DNA from: DATBAK01 sp038240075
Lineage (GTDB): Bacteria > Actinomycetota > Acidimicrobiia > IMCC26256 > PALSA-610
Assembly (NCBI GenBank): GCA_038240075.1
Contig: JBBSEC010000006.1
Coordinates: 1 to 64,000, forward strand
Reading direction: 5' to 3'
DNA: 64,000 nucleotides
The notes beneath the pieces are model-generated. The model was not told the DNA's origin. It made no database searches and worked only from the letters and a program-made list of their open reading frames with translations. Position numbers and translations under genes: made by a program. Shown here piece by piece: positions 16,721 through 25,985 of this stretch (positions are counted from its first letter, which is position 1; the number at the start of each line of letters is the position of its first letter).

Positions 16721-19111
16721 GTGCCCGAGACCGTCACTCCGCCCGAGGGTCTCGACGCGCAGGGTGTGCGCGACCGGGTCGCGCGGGGCCTCACGAACGT
16801 CTCGGAGGAGCGCACGAGCCGAACGTTCAAGGAGATCCTGCGCGCCAACATCTTCACGCGCTTCAACGCGATCCTCGGGACGATGCTCGTCGTGATCGTC
16901 GCGGTCGGGCCGTTCCAGGACGGGTTGTTCGGCATCGTGCTCGTCACGAACGCGCTGATCGGCATCGTTTCGGAGTGGAGAGCGAAGCGCGCGCTCGACC
17001 GGCTTGCCGTCATCAACGCGCCGCGCGTGCGGGTGGTGCGCGACGGCGACGTCCGCGAGGTGCCGGTCGCCGAGGTCGTGCTCGACGACATCATGGAGCT
17101 CCGCGCCGGCGACCAGGTTGTCGCCGACGGCGTGGTGCGCACGAGCGATGGGCTCGAGATCGACGAGTCGCTGCTGACCGGCGAGTCGGAGGCGGTGGTG
17201 AAGACCGTCGACGACGAGGTGCTCTCGGGGAGCATGGTGATTGCCGGCTCGGCGCGGGTTCAGGCCGTCCGCGTCGGCGCCGACGCCTACGCGCGCCGGC
17301 TCGCAGCCGAGGCCCGGCGGTTCACGCTCGTGCGCTCGGAGCTCGGGCAGGGGATCGACCGCATCCTGCGCATGGTGACCTGGGTGCTGCCGATCACCGC
17401 GGTCCTGCTCGCGTTCAGTCAGTTCCAGGGCCATCACAGCGTGCGGACGTCGTTGGCAGGCGTGGTCGCGGGGGTGGTGGCGGTCGTGCCCGAAGGGCTG
17501 GTGCTGCTGTCGAGCGTGGCCCTCGCGGTCGCGACTCTCACGCTCGCGCGCCGTCGCGTGCTGGTGCAGGAGCTCCCTGCCGTTGAGGGCCTCGCGCGGG
17601 TCGACGTCGTGTGCCTCGACAAGACGGGCACGCTCACGGAGGGCACGATCCGGTTCCAGGCGCTGCACCCGCTCGCATCGTTCGACGCCGACCGGCTCGG
17701 ACGCGCGCTGGGTGCGTTCGCCGCCGATGAGCACCCGAACGCGACCCTGCAGGCGCTCGGCGACGCGTTCCCCGATCCTTCCGACTGGACGCGCACCGGC
17801 GCAACCCCGTTCTCGTCGACGCGCAAGTGGAGCTCGGTCACGTTCGCCGACCGCGGAGCCTGGGTGCTCGGTGCGCCCGAGATGGTGTGGCCCGACGCGG
17901 GTCACGAGGCGCGGGTGCGTGCCGACGAGCTCGCCGCGTCGGGGAACCGGGTCCTGATGCTGGCCAACCGCGACCAGTCGCTCCCCGACATCGAGCTCTC
18001 CGCCGAGGCGCTCCCGGCTGATCTCGAACCGGTCGCGCTGATCACCTTCGAGGAGCAGCTCCGCGCCGACGCCGCGGAGACGCTTTCGTACTTTGTGCGC
18101 CAGAACGTGATCCTCAAGGTGATCTCGGGCGACAACCCCCGCACGGTTGGCGCGGTCGCGGCGCGGGTGCGCCTGCCGAATGCGGAACAGGTCTTCGACG
18201 CGCGCGAGCTTCCCGACGACGACGAGGCGCTCGCCGACATCGTCGACGCCCACGCGGTCTTCGGTCGCGTCAGCCCGCACCAGAAGCGCCGTATCGTCAC
18301 CGCGTTGCAGTCGCGCGGCCACACGGTTGCGATGACGGGCGACGGCGTCAACGACGCGCTGGCGTTGAAGGACGCCGACATCGGAATCGCGATGGGTAAC
18401 GGCGCCGCCGCCACCCGGGCGGTGGCGCAGATCGTGCTGCTCGACAGCGACTTCGCGACGATGCCCGGGATCGTGGCCGAGGGCCGCCGCGTGATTGCCA
18501 ACGTCGAACGGGTCGCGAACCTCTTCGTGACGAAGACCGTGTACGCGGTCTGCCTCGCCGTCGCGGTCGGAATCGCGCGTTGGCCCTACCCGTTCCTGCC
18601 GCGTCACCTGACGATCGTGAGCAGTGTGACCATCGGCATCCCGGCCTTCCTGCTCGCGCTTGCGCCCAACTCGGCGCGTTCACGACCCGGTTTCGTCGAG
18701 CGGGTCCTTCGGTTCGCGCTGCCCGCGGGTTTCATCGTCGCCACCGCCACCTTCGTCGCCTACTCGCTCGCGCGCGATCGCGGCCACCTCTCGCTGAACG
18801 AGTCTCGGGCGACGGCGACGATCGTGCTCCTCGTCGTCGGGCTCGCGGTGCTCGCGTTGCTCGCCCGCCCGCTGACACTGCCCGCGATCGGACTCGTCGC
18901 GGCGATGGCCGTGGGTGTCGCGCTGCTCTTCGTGCTCCCCGGAACGCGGCACTTCTACGCGCTCGGGCTCCCGCCCGCGCACGCACTGGTGTCGGCCGCG
19001 GTCGTCGCCGCGATCGGCGTGCTCGCGCTCGAGGGGTGGTGGATCATCGATCAGCGCAGCCGTCCGCTCGATGACCGCACGCCCACGTTCGCCGCACATG
19101 TGCGCGGCTGA
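16721..19111 (+). CDS. ctpE: CtpE-like cation-translocating P-type ATPase
   Basis: A 796-residue P-type ATPase, nearly the length of mycobacterial CtpE (797), which is implicated in Ca2+ uptake. Actuator motif LTGES lies at about 152-156, the phosphorylated Asp300 in DKTGTLTEG, and the hinge TGDGVNDALALKDADIG at about 540. The membrane motif is VVPEGLVLLSS, as in CtpE, rather than the CPC or SPC of heavy-metal pumps. There is no N-terminal metal-binding domain. Calcium as substrate is inferred from that resemblance. It is a stand-alone gene between divergent and convergent neighbours. Confidence 0.83.
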   Translation: MPETVTPPEGLDAQGVRDRVARGLTNVSEERTSRTFKEILRANIFTRFNAILGTMLVVIVAVGPFQDGLFGIVLVTNALIGIVSEWRAKRALDRLAVINAPRVRVVRDGDVREVPVAEVVLDDIMELRAGDQVVADGVVRTSDGLEIDESLLTGESEAVVKTVDDEVLSGSMVIAGSARVQAVRVGADAYARRLAAEARRFTLVRSELGQGIDRILRMVTWVLPITAVLLAFSQFQGHHSVRTSLAGVVAGVVAVVPEGLVLLSSVALAVATLTLARRRVLVQELPAVEGLARVDVVCLDKTGTLTEGTIRFQALHPLASFDADRLGRALGAFAADEHPNATLQALGDAFPDPSDWTRTGATPFSSTRKWSSVTFADRGAWVLGAPEMVWPDAGHEARVRADELAASGNRVLMLANRDQSLPDIELSAEALPADLEPVALITFEEQLRADAAETLSYFVRQNVILKVISGDNPRTVGAVAARVRLPNAEQVFDARELPDDDEALADIVDAHAVFGRVSPHQKRRIVTALQSRGHTVAMTGDGVNDALALKDADIGIAMGNGAAATRAVAQIVLLDSDFATMPGIVAEGRRVIANVERVANLFVTKTVYAVCLAVAVGIARWPYPFLPRHLTIVSSVTIGIPAFLLALAPNSARSRPGFVERVLRFALPAGFIVATATFVAYSLARDRGHLSLNESRATATIVLLVVGLAVLALLARPLTLPAIGLVAAMAVGVALLFVLPGTRHFYALGLPPAHALVSAAVVAAIGVLALEGWWIIDQRSRPLDDRTPTFAAHVRG

Positions 19112-19129
19112 GCCCGCACCTGATCCCGC

Positions 19130-21031
19130 CTAGGGAACGGTGGTCGTCGTGGTGGGATGCGGTGGTTTCGATCCGGCCGCCGCCGTCGTGGTCGCACCGG
19201 GCGGCGCCGCGCCGACGAGGACCACGTCGGGGGTCATGTCGTAGTTCCACGAGTGGCGCTCGCGGATCTCGGCGTGGCCGGGTTGATCGATGACGCGGAA
19301 ATACGTCACGTCGTAGCCGGTGTGGCCCTGCGCGGTGTCGAGCTGCTCGCCCGGATGCAGCCGGGGGCACGCGTTGTTCGGATCGCGTGTCGCTTTCTTC
19401 ACCGGGCACGGCACGACGTCGGTCGTGAACGGGATCGTCTTGAGAATGTCGACGCACCGGCGGGTCGGGTCCGTCGACGAGCAGGTCGTGCTCTCTTCTT
19501 TCACGACCTTTCCCTCCTTGTTCCCGTAGAGAGTGATCGTGACCGAGTTGCTCGTGTACGACGCGCGCAGCAGCACGCCGTGCTTCGAGTTGTTGCGCCA
19601 CTTGAGGTCGAGGATCGGGTAGTTGACCGTTGCCTCGCGACCGAGGGGATAGCGGCTGTAGTACACGCTGTGGGGTTGGTGGAAGACGTTTTCGAAACCG
19701 CCCCAGAATGCCGCGTTGTAAGTGGTCGTCGCGATCTGGCTGACGCCGCCGCCGTAGTCCTCGGTGTCGCCGCCGTAGTACACCGGCGCTTTCACGAACC
19801 CGCGCTGCGGTGTGCGCGCGCCGAGGGTGTCGTTGAGTGAGAAGACCTGGCCGGCCCGGACGATCGTGTTGTCCATGATGTCGGCCCCGAGGTGGATGTT
19901 CGTCACCCGGGTCTGTCCGGGGATGTAGTAGGTCGTGAAGCTCGAGACCTGCTCGGTGATGCCGAGCCGGTCGGCCCACGCGGTGTCGTGCGCCGGATGG
20001 TGGCGAACCAGCTCGACCCTGACCACGCTGCGATTGGCGAGGATCGCGCGGCCGACGGCCGCGAGGTCGGGCTGCAAGCCGTCGTGAGACGGATCGACGA
20101 CGACGGTGTTCGCCGACGTCACCTCGAAGCGCGCGTCGACGGGCGCGACACCGATCGGCCCGAGCTGCGGGTCGAGCGCGGTCTGGAGTCGTCCCTGATC
20201 GACCGTGAGCGTGAGCCGGTCGCCGTCGACGTGCGTCTTCAGCGCCGACGCGATCTGAGTCGGTGTCGCGGTGAACGTACGCGCGCCCGACCGCACCTCG
20301 ATGCCGTGGGAGAGGATCGTGCGCGCCTGGCGCGCGACTGCGTCGACCTCGGCCTTCGTCGTGCGCGCCACGGTCGGCCCGTAGGAGAGATGGATCGGTA
20401 CGCGACTGCCGTCGAGCAGCTCGGCGGTCAACTGGATCTTGGCCTGGTTGTGGTCGATGCCGGTTCCCGACTTCGGCGCGATCTCGACCACTTGCGTGCC
20501 GACGAACCGGAGTCCGCCTTCGCTCACCCCCTGGTTGACCTCGTCGCCCCAGCGGTCGACGACCGCGTCGACCTCGTCGGGATCGAACGTGACGACCGGC
20601 TCGACGTGATCCGGGCGCAATCGCCGGAGCAACGTCCCGAGCACCTGCTTGAACGGGTTGCCGCTCCGCCCGGCTTCGCGCGCCCGGCGCACCGTGGCGC
20701 GCGTGTCGACCTTTACGTGCATCGATGTCGGGATCGCGGCGAGGTGGTGGCCGGCGGCCGTGGCCGAGATCGGTGCGGCGTCGAGTTGGCGCGCGTACTT
20801 CGAGATCGAGGCGTACGCCGTGAGCTCGCGCTGACCGGAGACGTCGAGCGCTCCGATCTTGACGCCCGGCATGACGCGGCCGCGCCAGCCGATCCGCTCG
20901 GCGACGCCGACGAAGAGCAGCACGACCACCGTGATCGCCGCGATCCATGCCGCGGCGCGCAGGTTTGGCGGGGGGACCCGCGGCGTTCGAGGGCTCACCG
21001 CCGTTCGGGGGGGATCGATGGTGGCGCTCAT
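19130..21031 (-). CDS. VanW-family protein with peptidoglycan-binding-like repeats, membrane anchored
   Basis: A 633-residue protein with one N-terminal transmembrane helix (about 26-46, AAWIAAITVVVLLFVGVA) and a large extracytoplasmic part. Two putative PG_binding_4-type regions (about 60-360) precede the VanW domain (about 390-520; ILGARTPQRGF-like NDTLGARTPQRGF, then YGGGVSQIATTTYNAA). The acidic, Pro-rich tail ends in a Thr run. VanW proteins occur in some vancomycin clusters but are common in Actinobacteria and Firmicutes without resistance; a cell-wall role is inferred. ATG 21031 is used because upstream sequence in frame is antisense-like. It is divergent from the adenylyl cyclase gene. 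Confidence 0.85.
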   Translation of the reverse strand: MSATIDPPRTAVSPRTPRVPPPNLRAAAWIAAITVVVLLFVGVAERIGWRGRVMPGVKIGALDVSGQRELTAYASISKYARQLDAAPISATAAGHHLAAIPTSMHVKVDTRATVRRAREAGRSGNPFKQVLGTLLRRLRPDHVEPVVTFDPDEVDAVVDRWGDEVNQGVSEGGLRFVGTQVVEIAPKSGTGIDHNQAKIQLTAELLDGSRVPIHLSYGPTVARTTKAEVDAVARQARTILSHGIEVRSGARTFTATPTQIASALKTHVDGDRLTLTVDQGRLQTALDPQLGPIGVAPVDARFEVTSANTVVVDPSHDGLQPDLAAVGRAILANRSVVRVELVRHHPAHDTAWADRLGITEQVSSFTTYYIPGQTRVTNIHLGADIMDNTIVRAGQVFSLNDTLGARTPQRGFVKAPVYYGGDTEDYGGGVSQIATTTYNAAFWGGFENVFHQPHSVYYSRYPLGREATVNYPILDLKWRNNSKHGVLLRASYTSNSVTITLYGNKEGKVVKEESTTCSSTDPTRRCVDILKTIPFTTDVVPCPVKKATRDPNNACPRLHPGEQLDTAQGHTGYDVTYFRVIDQPGHAEIRERHSWNYDMTPDVVLVGAAPPGATTTAAAGSKPPHPTTTTTVP

Positions 21032-21092
21032 CGGCCGGATCAGGCTACTTGGGCCCGCGAGGAGGCCGCCGGTCGCGCGACGATTCCCTGCT

Positions 21093-22124
21093 GTGACTGC
21101 CCTGCGCGACTTCCTGATTGCCTCGGGCGCGACCGAAGCCGACATCGAACGCGCGACGAGCGAAGGGTGGCTGCCGCTCCTCGCCATCGATCGCATGTTG
21201 ATGCCCGATGTCGCGCGGTATGACCCCGTCGGCGTCGCCGAGGCCGCGGGGACCTCGCCGGAGGTCGCGGCCCGCGTCTGGCGCGCGCTGGGCTTCCCCG
21301 ACATTCCCGACGGGGTCGCGGCGTTCTCCGACCGCGACGCGCGTGCACTGCGCTTCGCGGTCGAACGGCTGCAGGGAACGGCGTCACTCTCCGATCTCGA
21401 GCATCAGGTCCGCGTCGTGAGCGCCTCGCTGGCGCGGCTCGCGGCGTTCGAAGCCGACGTGGTCGCCGATGCGCTCGACACCCTGCGATCGACGAACGCC
21501 GACGAGGAGAGCGTCGCGATGGCGCTCGTCGAAGGGGCCGACTGGGAGAGCATCAGCGGGCTCATCGACTACACGCACCGGTTGCTGTTCCGCGCCGCGT
21601 TGTGGCGCAGGCTGGCGCGACCGACCGTCGGCCCGACCGTCGATGTCGCCGTGGGCTTCGCCGACATCACCGGATACACCGAGTTGACGGAGGGGCTCGA
21701 CGCGCACGACCTCTCGGATCTTCTCGCCGCGTTCGAGCGGCTCGCGTACAACAGCGCCGCCGAGTGCAACACGCGCATCGTGAAGACGATCGGCGACGAG
21801 GTGATGTTCGTCGGTTTCCCCCGCGACGTCGCGCGGCTCGCGCTCACGCTCGCCGAGCGGGCCGACGCCGACCCGGTCGTGCCCGGAGTGCGGATCGGTG
21901 TGGCGTGGGGATCGGTGCTCGGTCGCGACGGCGACTACTACGGCCCGGTCGTCAACCTCGCGAGCCGGATCACCGACCGCGCCCGGAAGGGAACCGTGCT
22001 GGCGGCCGAGGGTCTGCAGCAGGTCTTGGCCGACGACCCGGAGTTCTCCTGGCGCTCCCTTGGCAGCAAGCGACTCAGAGGCATCGGCAGCACCACGCTC
22101 TACGTGCTCCGACAGGCGCAGTAG
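21093..22124 (+). CDS. Class III adenylyl cyclase with N-terminal regulatory domain (Rv2212/Rv1264 type)
   Basis: A 343-residue soluble enzyme making cAMP from ATP. The N-terminal 170 residues resemble the Ad_Cy_reg domain of mycobacterial cyclases, which can be pH- or fatty-acid-responsive. The catalytic domain (about 180-343) has a complete set: metal Asp191 (FADITGYT) and Asp235 (IGDEVMF), purine-selecting Lys231 and Asp281, and transition-state Asn288 and Arg292 (VVNLASR). Lys plus Asp at the purine positions supports ATP over GTP. The GTG start at 21093 places the family N-terminus correctly; it lies 61 bp from the divergent VanW gene. The cAMP effector is outside the window. Confidence 0.9.
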   Translation: MTALRDFLIASGATEADIERATSEGWLPLLAIDRMLMPDVARYDPVGVAEAAGTSPEVAARVWRALGFPDIPDGVAAFSDRDARALRFAVERLQGTASLSDLEHQVRVVSASLARLAAFEADVVADALDTLRSTNADEESVAMALVEGADWESISGLIDYTHRLLFRAALWRRLARPTVGPTVDVAVGFADITGYTELTEGLDAHDLSDLLAAFERLAYNSAAECNTRIVKTIGDEVMFVGFPRDVARLALTLAERADADPVVPGVRIGVAWGSVLGRDGDYYGPVVNLASRITDRARKGTVLAAEGLQQVLADDPEFSWRSLGSKRLRGIGSTTLYVLRQAQ

Positions 22125-22135
22125 CCCCGCCGCGG

Positions 22136-22141
22136 TACCGT
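22136..22141 (+). promoter_or_regulatory. -10-like hexamer before mca
   Basis: TACCGT, six bases, then ATG 22148, so mca may have its own leaderless transcript although it lies only 23 bp after the cyclase gene. Confidence 0.5.
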
Positions 22142-22147
22142 GACCGG

Positions 22148-23041
22148 ATGGCCGACGACCTGTGTCTGCTCCAGATCCACGCGCATCCCGACGACGAAGC
22201 GTCGAAGGGTGCCGGCACCAGCGCCAAGTACGCAGCCGAGGGCGTGCGCAACGTGCTCGTGTGCTGCACCGGCGGTGAAGAGGGCGACATCCTCAACAAG
22301 GCGATGGAACGGCCCGAGGTGCGCGCCGATCTCGGCGCCGTTCGGATGGCCGAGCTCGACGCCAGCGCGCGTGCGATCGGCTACGCGAGCGTGCAAATGC
22401 TCGGATACCGCGACTCGGGGATGCCCGACACCGAGGCGAACGCCCGCCCCGACAACTTCGCGAACGCGCCGCTCGACGAGGCCGTCGAGCGGTTCGTGAA
22501 GATCATCCGCGCCGAGCGCCCGCAGGTGATCATCACGTATCACGAGGATCGCAACTGGTATCCGCATCCCGACCATCTCCGCGTGTGGGAGATCTCCGGC
22601 CCCGCGTTCGACGCGGCCGGCGATCCCGACAAGTTCCCCGACGCCGGTGAGCCCTGGCAGCCGAGCAAGCTCTATTACGTCGCGTGGTCGATGGCGCGGG
22701 TGAAGGCGCTGCACGCGGTCTACGAGGAACGCGGCGAAGAGAGCCCGTTCAAGCGCTGGTTCGAAGGCGACAATCCGATGCCCGACCGCGACGAGCGCTT
22801 CACCACCCGCATCGACGTGAGCGAGCACCTCGGTGCGCGCCGAGCCGCGCTGCTCGCGCACGCGACCCAGGTCGACCCCGAAGGGCACTGGATGGCGATC
22901 CCCGACGAGCTCGTCCGGGAGGTGTACCCGTGGGAGGACTACATCCTCGCCCGCACGCTCGTGGAGGGCACCGTGCCCGAGGACGGCTACGAAGAAGATC
23001 TCTTCGCGGGCCTGCGGGAACCGGCCCGCCGCTCGCAGTGA
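22148..23041 (+). CDS. mca: Mycothiol S-conjugate amidase
   Basis: A 297-residue zinc hydrolase of the LmbE/PIG-L fold that cleaves mycothiol-toxin conjugates to mercapturic acids and GlcN-Ins. Zinc ligands sit in HAHPDDE (11-17) and in YPHPDHLRVW (about 140-149). CTGGEEGDILN is close to mycobacterial Mca and helps separate it from the related deacetylase MshB, which is the main alternative. Presence of Mca shows the host makes mycothiol. An SCP2-like small gene follows 45 bp downstream. Confidence 0.9.
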   Translation: MADDLCLLQIHAHPDDEASKGAGTSAKYAAEGVRNVLVCCTGGEEGDILNKAMERPEVRADLGAVRMAELDASARAIGYASVQMLGYRDSGMPDTEANARPDNFANAPLDEAVERFVKIIRAERPQVIITYHEDRNWYPHPDHLRVWEISGPAFDAAGDPDKFPDAGEPWQPSKLYYVAWSMARVKALHAVYEERGEESPFKRWFEGDNPMPDRDERFTTRIDVSEHLGARRAALLAHATQVDPEGHWMAIPDELVREVYPWEDYILARTLVEGTVPEDGYEEDLFAGLREPARRSQ

Positions 23042-23086
23042 GTCAGGCGCAGACGGAGGCGGGGGCATGCCGGAGGTCGAAGCCGT

Positions 23087-23362
23087 ATGAGCGCCGCTCT
23101 GGTCGATCTCGTCGTCGCCGAGCGGAAGAAGGAGCTCGAGCGGACGCGCGTCGTCGTCGACGGCGACACGGTCACTCTGCACCCGGTCGACGACACCGCG
23201 GCCGCGGTGGTGTTCACGCTGACCCCGGCCGACGCCGCGGCCGTGAAGAGCGGCGATCTCGATCTCTCGGTCGCGTTCATGCGCGGCACGATGAAGATGG
23301 CCGGCGATTCGGGCGTGCTGTTCCACGTGCTGCCCGTGCTCTCGCGCCACCAACCGCTCTAG
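23087..23362 (+). CDS. Small SCP2 sterol-binding-like protein
   Basis: A 91-residue protein with the compact SCP2 pattern: a beta strand ending in FTLTPADAAAVKSGDLD, followed by FMRGTMKMAGDSG, the family's characteristic RGKLKxxGD-like loop. SCP2 domains hold hydrophobic ligands such as acyl-CoAs or sterols. It is shorter than typical stand-alone SCP2 proteins (about 110-130), with a short N-terminus. It lies directly after mca, and its stop is 3 bp from the convergent ChbG gene. The ligand is unknown. Confidence 0.7.
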   Translation: MSAALVDLVVAERKKELERTRVVVDGDTVTLHPVDDTAAAVVFTLTPADAAAVKSGDLDLSVAFMRGTMKMAGDSGVLFHVLPVLSRHQPL

Positions 23363-23365
23363 CGC

Positions 23366-24220
23366 CTACCTCGAGCGCTGGAGGTCGCGGAGCTCGCGGA
23401 AGCCGATGAGAGTCGCGCCGGCCCGTTCGACGAGGGCGGGGAACGACGGGTCGCTGGTGAGGTACGCGTGGTCCTCGACGCGCTGGGGCCAGTCGGGATG
23501 CGAGCTGCGCAGCTCGTCGCTGTCGACGGCCGGGTGCAGGAAGATCTCGGTGACACCGGGCCGCAGGTCGAACAGGGTCTTCTCGATCCGTCGCCGCGCG
23601 CCGACGGGGCAGTTGACGAAGTGGTCGGTGAACACGACCCCTTCCTCGGCCGCCAGCCGGCGGAACGGGAACCCGATGTGACGCTGCGCGCTCGCGCCGG
23701 GCATGCGCATCGGGAGATCGAAGTCGACGGCCATCTCGAGGTAGACGTCGAAGAAGTCGGCGCGCAGTTGCAGCGTTCCCATGTGGCTGTCGACATGACT
23801 CACGTCGAAGCCCCAGAGGATCGCGCGCTCGATCTGCGTGCGGCACTCCTTGCGCACCTCGTCGAGGTCGCCGTGGTCCCACGCGTCCTGGATCGTGCGT
23901 GGGAACCCTCCGTCGCCGTCGAGCAGGCTGGGGGAGTGGGTGATGGGGCCCCAGCGGTACGTCTCCCACTCGGAGGTGAGCGTGAGGTGCACGCCGACGT
24001 CTTCGCCGCGATACATCGCGGCCGCGTCGCGTGACCATGGGCACGGGACCATCAGCGTCGCGCTGGTCGCGACACCGCGCCGGACGGCGTCGTACACCGC
24101 GACGTTCGCGGCGCGCGACGAGCCGAGGTCGTCGCAGTTGACGATGAGCAACTTGGCGTCGGGCGCGTAACCGAGCCGTTCCGCCAAGGTGGGCCCGAGC
24201 TCGTCGGTCACGGTCGACAT
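23366..24220 (-). CDS. ChbG/HpnK (YdjC)-family carbohydrate deacetylase
   Basis: A 284-residue metal-dependent deacetylase. The N-terminal strand LLIVNCDDLG gives the metal Asp pair, VGVHLTLTSEW gives the first His, and VSHVDSHMG (about 137-145) the HxxxH-like second metal site; IFLHPAVDSDE follows near the C-terminus. Family members remove acetyl groups from chitooligosaccharides (ChbG) or hopanoid amino sugars (HpnK). It is the last gene of a minus-strand run after a PH-like protein and a thiolase, which gives no clear substrate clue. ATG 24220 starts the conserved region. Confidence 0.85.
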   Translation of the reverse strand: MSTVTDELGPTLAERLGYAPDAKLLIVNCDDLGSSRAANVAVYDAVRRGVATSATLMVPCPWSRDAAAMYRGEDVGVHLTLTSEWETYRWGPITHSPSLLDGDGGFPRTIQDAWDHGDLDEVRKECRTQIERAILWGFDVSHVDSHMGTLQLRADFFDVYLEMAVDFDLPMRMPGASAQRHIGFPFRRLAAEEGVVFTDHFVNCPVGARRRIEKTLFDLRPGVTEIFLHPAVDSDELRSSHPDWPQRVEDHAYLTSDPSFPALVERAGATLIGFRELRDLQRSR

Positions 24221-24230
24221 CGTGCGAACG

Positions 24231-24701
24231 CTACCGGGCTTTGTGATCGGTGAAGCTCGGGATGCCCGCCGCGAACCTCCGCAGCTGCTTGCTGTGCACT
24301 GTCTCGACACCGACGATCGCGCCGTCGTCGAGGAGCAGCGTGAGCACCAGGGAGAAGACCTTGCGGTGCACCCCGGCGCTGTTGATCCGGTTCAGTGGGA
24401 TCCCGCCCGCGAAGCGCCGGGGCCGGCTCCGCAGCATCGCGGGACGCCACGCAAGGAGGCGCTCCTCGGTGATGCCGAGGATCATCTCGGGGCCCGCGAT
24501 CGGGAAGCCGGCCGTGGAGGCCCGCCGCGCCCACACCGCGTACGCGTGCCGCTGGATCACCGACGGCGGGCGCACCGGCGTCTTCCCGCTCGTGGCGACG
24601 GTCTCGGGCATGCCCGCGCTGAACCGCACGCGCTGCAGCGCGACGATCGTCTCTCCTTCACGCAGACCGGCGGGAGAGTCGCCTCCCGGCTTTCGGGTCA
24701 C
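24231..24701 (-). CDS. Hypothetical protein, PH-domain-like
   Basis: A 156-residue protein of unknown function. A basic, proline-containing N-terminus precedes a likely small beta barrel (about 65-145), with MILGITEERLLAWRP, then VFSLVLTLLLDDGAIVGVETV, a pattern seen in bacterial PH-like domains. No signal peptide or membrane helix is evident. The GTG start at 24701 lies 24 bp after the thiolase stop, and the stop is 10 bp before the deacetylase start, so the three genes form a likely operon. The fold call is tentative. Confidence 0.55.
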   Translation of the reverse strand: MTRKPGGDSPAGLREGETIVALQRVRFSAGMPETVATSGKTPVRPPSVIQRHAYAVWARRASTAGFPIAGPEMILGITEERLLAWRPAMLRSRPRRFAGGIPLNRINSAGVHRKVFSLVLTLLLDDGAIVGVETVHSKQLRRFAAGIPSFTDHKAR

Positions 24702-24725
24702 AGTGTTCGGGTCACAGCGTCGCCG

Positions 24726-25913
24726 TCAGACGCGTTCGAGCAGCGTGCCGGTGCCGAGCCCCCCGCCGCAGCACATCGTGACGAGCCCGAGTGTCGCGTC
24801 GGTGCGTTCGAGCTCGTGTAGCGCCGTGGTCACGAGCCGCGCGCCGGTCGCGCCGACCGGGTGCCCGAGCGCGATCGCCCCACCGTTGGGATTGACCCGT
24901 TCGGGATCGGCGCCGAGCTCGCGTTCCCACGCGAGCACGACCGACGCGAACGCCTCGTTGATCTCGATGAGGTCGATGTCAGACATCTTCAGCCCGTTGC
25001 GCTCGAGGATGCGCTGCGTCGCGTCGATCGGGCCGGTGAGCATGAGCACGGGGTCGACGCCGACGAGGCACTGGTCGATGATCCGGGCACGCGGGCGCAG
25101 CCCCAGCTCCCGCGCCCGGGCAACCGTGGTGATGAGCACCGCCGCGGCACCGTCGGTGATCTGCGACGAGCTGCCGGCGGTGTGCACGCCGTTCTCCCTC
25201 GCGACGGGCTTGAGCGCGGCGAGTTTCTCGAGCGACGTCTCCCTGAGCCCTTCGTCGCGGTCGATGGTGAGGGTCGCGCCGGTGGGCGTGCCGTCCTCCG
25301 CCAGCGTCGGCGCGTCGACGGGAACGACCTCGCGCTCGAACCGACCCTCCGCCCACGCGCGTTGGGCGCGTTGCTGCGAGAGGAGACCGAACCGGTCGCA
25401 GTCGTCGCGGGTGACCGCCCATTTGTCGGCGATTCGCTCGGCGCCCTCGAACTGCGATGTGAGCTCGTAGTGCTCGGTGTACGACTTCGGGATCGGGCGT
25501 CCGAAGTCGCCGCGTGTCGCCGCACCCAACGGCACGCGCGACATCGACTCCACACCGCACGACAACGCGACGTCGACGACCCCGGCCCGCACGAGGGTCG
25601 CGGCGAGGTTCGTGGCCTGCTGCGACGAACCGCACTGGGAGTCGACGGTGGTCGCGGCGACGCTCATGGGGAGGCCGGCACTCAGCCAGGCGGTGCGCGC
25701 GATGTTGAAGGTCTGCTCGCCGACCTGGCTCACGCAACCCCCGATGACCTGGCCGATCAACGACGGGTCGACGCCCGAACGTTCGACCGCGGCGACCTGA
25801 ACCCGGCCGAGCAGCTCGGCGGGGTGCACGGTCGCGAGGCCGCCGTTGCGCTTCCCGAGCGGTGAACGGACGGCTTCCACGATGACGACGTCGGTGTCGG
25901 CGAGCTGGGCCAT
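24726..25913 (-). CDS. Thiolase-family acetyl-CoA acyltransferase
   Basis: A 395-residue thiolase that cleaves 3-ketoacyl-CoA, or runs in reverse. Nucleophilic Cys94 lies in DSQCGSSQQA, NEAFA supplies the family Asn/Glu region, NPNGGAIALGHPVGATG carries the catalytic His (about 352), and the second Cys is in MCCGGGLGTG. Length and motifs fit degradative FadA-type thiolases, perhaps of the steroid/fatty-acid FadA5/FadA6 group; the chain is not determinable. ATG 25913 has a strong GGAGG four bases upstream, and TACGAT about 35 bp upstream could be its -10. It heads a three-gene minus-strand run. Confidence 0.92.
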   Translation of the reverse strand: MAQLADTDVVIVEAVRSPLGKRNGGLATVHPAELLGRVQVAAVERSGVDPSLIGQVIGGCVSQVGEQTFNIARTAWLSAGLPMSVAATTVDSQCGSSQQATNLAATLVRAGVVDVALSCGVESMSRVPLGAATRGDFGRPIPKSYTEHYELTSQFEGAERIADKWAVTRDDCDRFGLLSQQRAQRAWAEGRFEREVVPVDAPTLAEDGTPTGATLTIDRDEGLRETSLEKLAALKPVARENGVHTAGSSSQITDGAAAVLITTVARARELGLRPRARIIDQCLVGVDPVLMLTGPIDATQRILERNGLKMSDIDLIEINEAFASVVLAWERELGADPERVNPNGGAIALGHPVGATGARLVTTALHELERTDATLGLVTMCCGGGLGTGTLLERV

Positions 25914-25973
25914 GGAACCTCCAAGAGACGGTCCGGCGATCGTAGTTGTCCCGATTCGCGCCTCCACTGGCGC

Positions 25974-25979
25974 GAGCAT
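25974..25979 (+). promoter_or_regulatory. -10-like hexamer before a lipoprotein gene
   Basis: GAGCAT, six bases, then GTG 25986. It deviates from TAnnnT at the first base, but the same GAGCAT plus six bases recurs before the fadD gene at 43157. Confidence 0.35.
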
Positions 25980-25985
25980 GGGGCC

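Noticed and set aside
19130..21031. Vancomycin resistance on the basis of VanW homology
   Set aside because: VanW proteins are widespread without resistance, and no vanHAX or vanRS genes are nearby.
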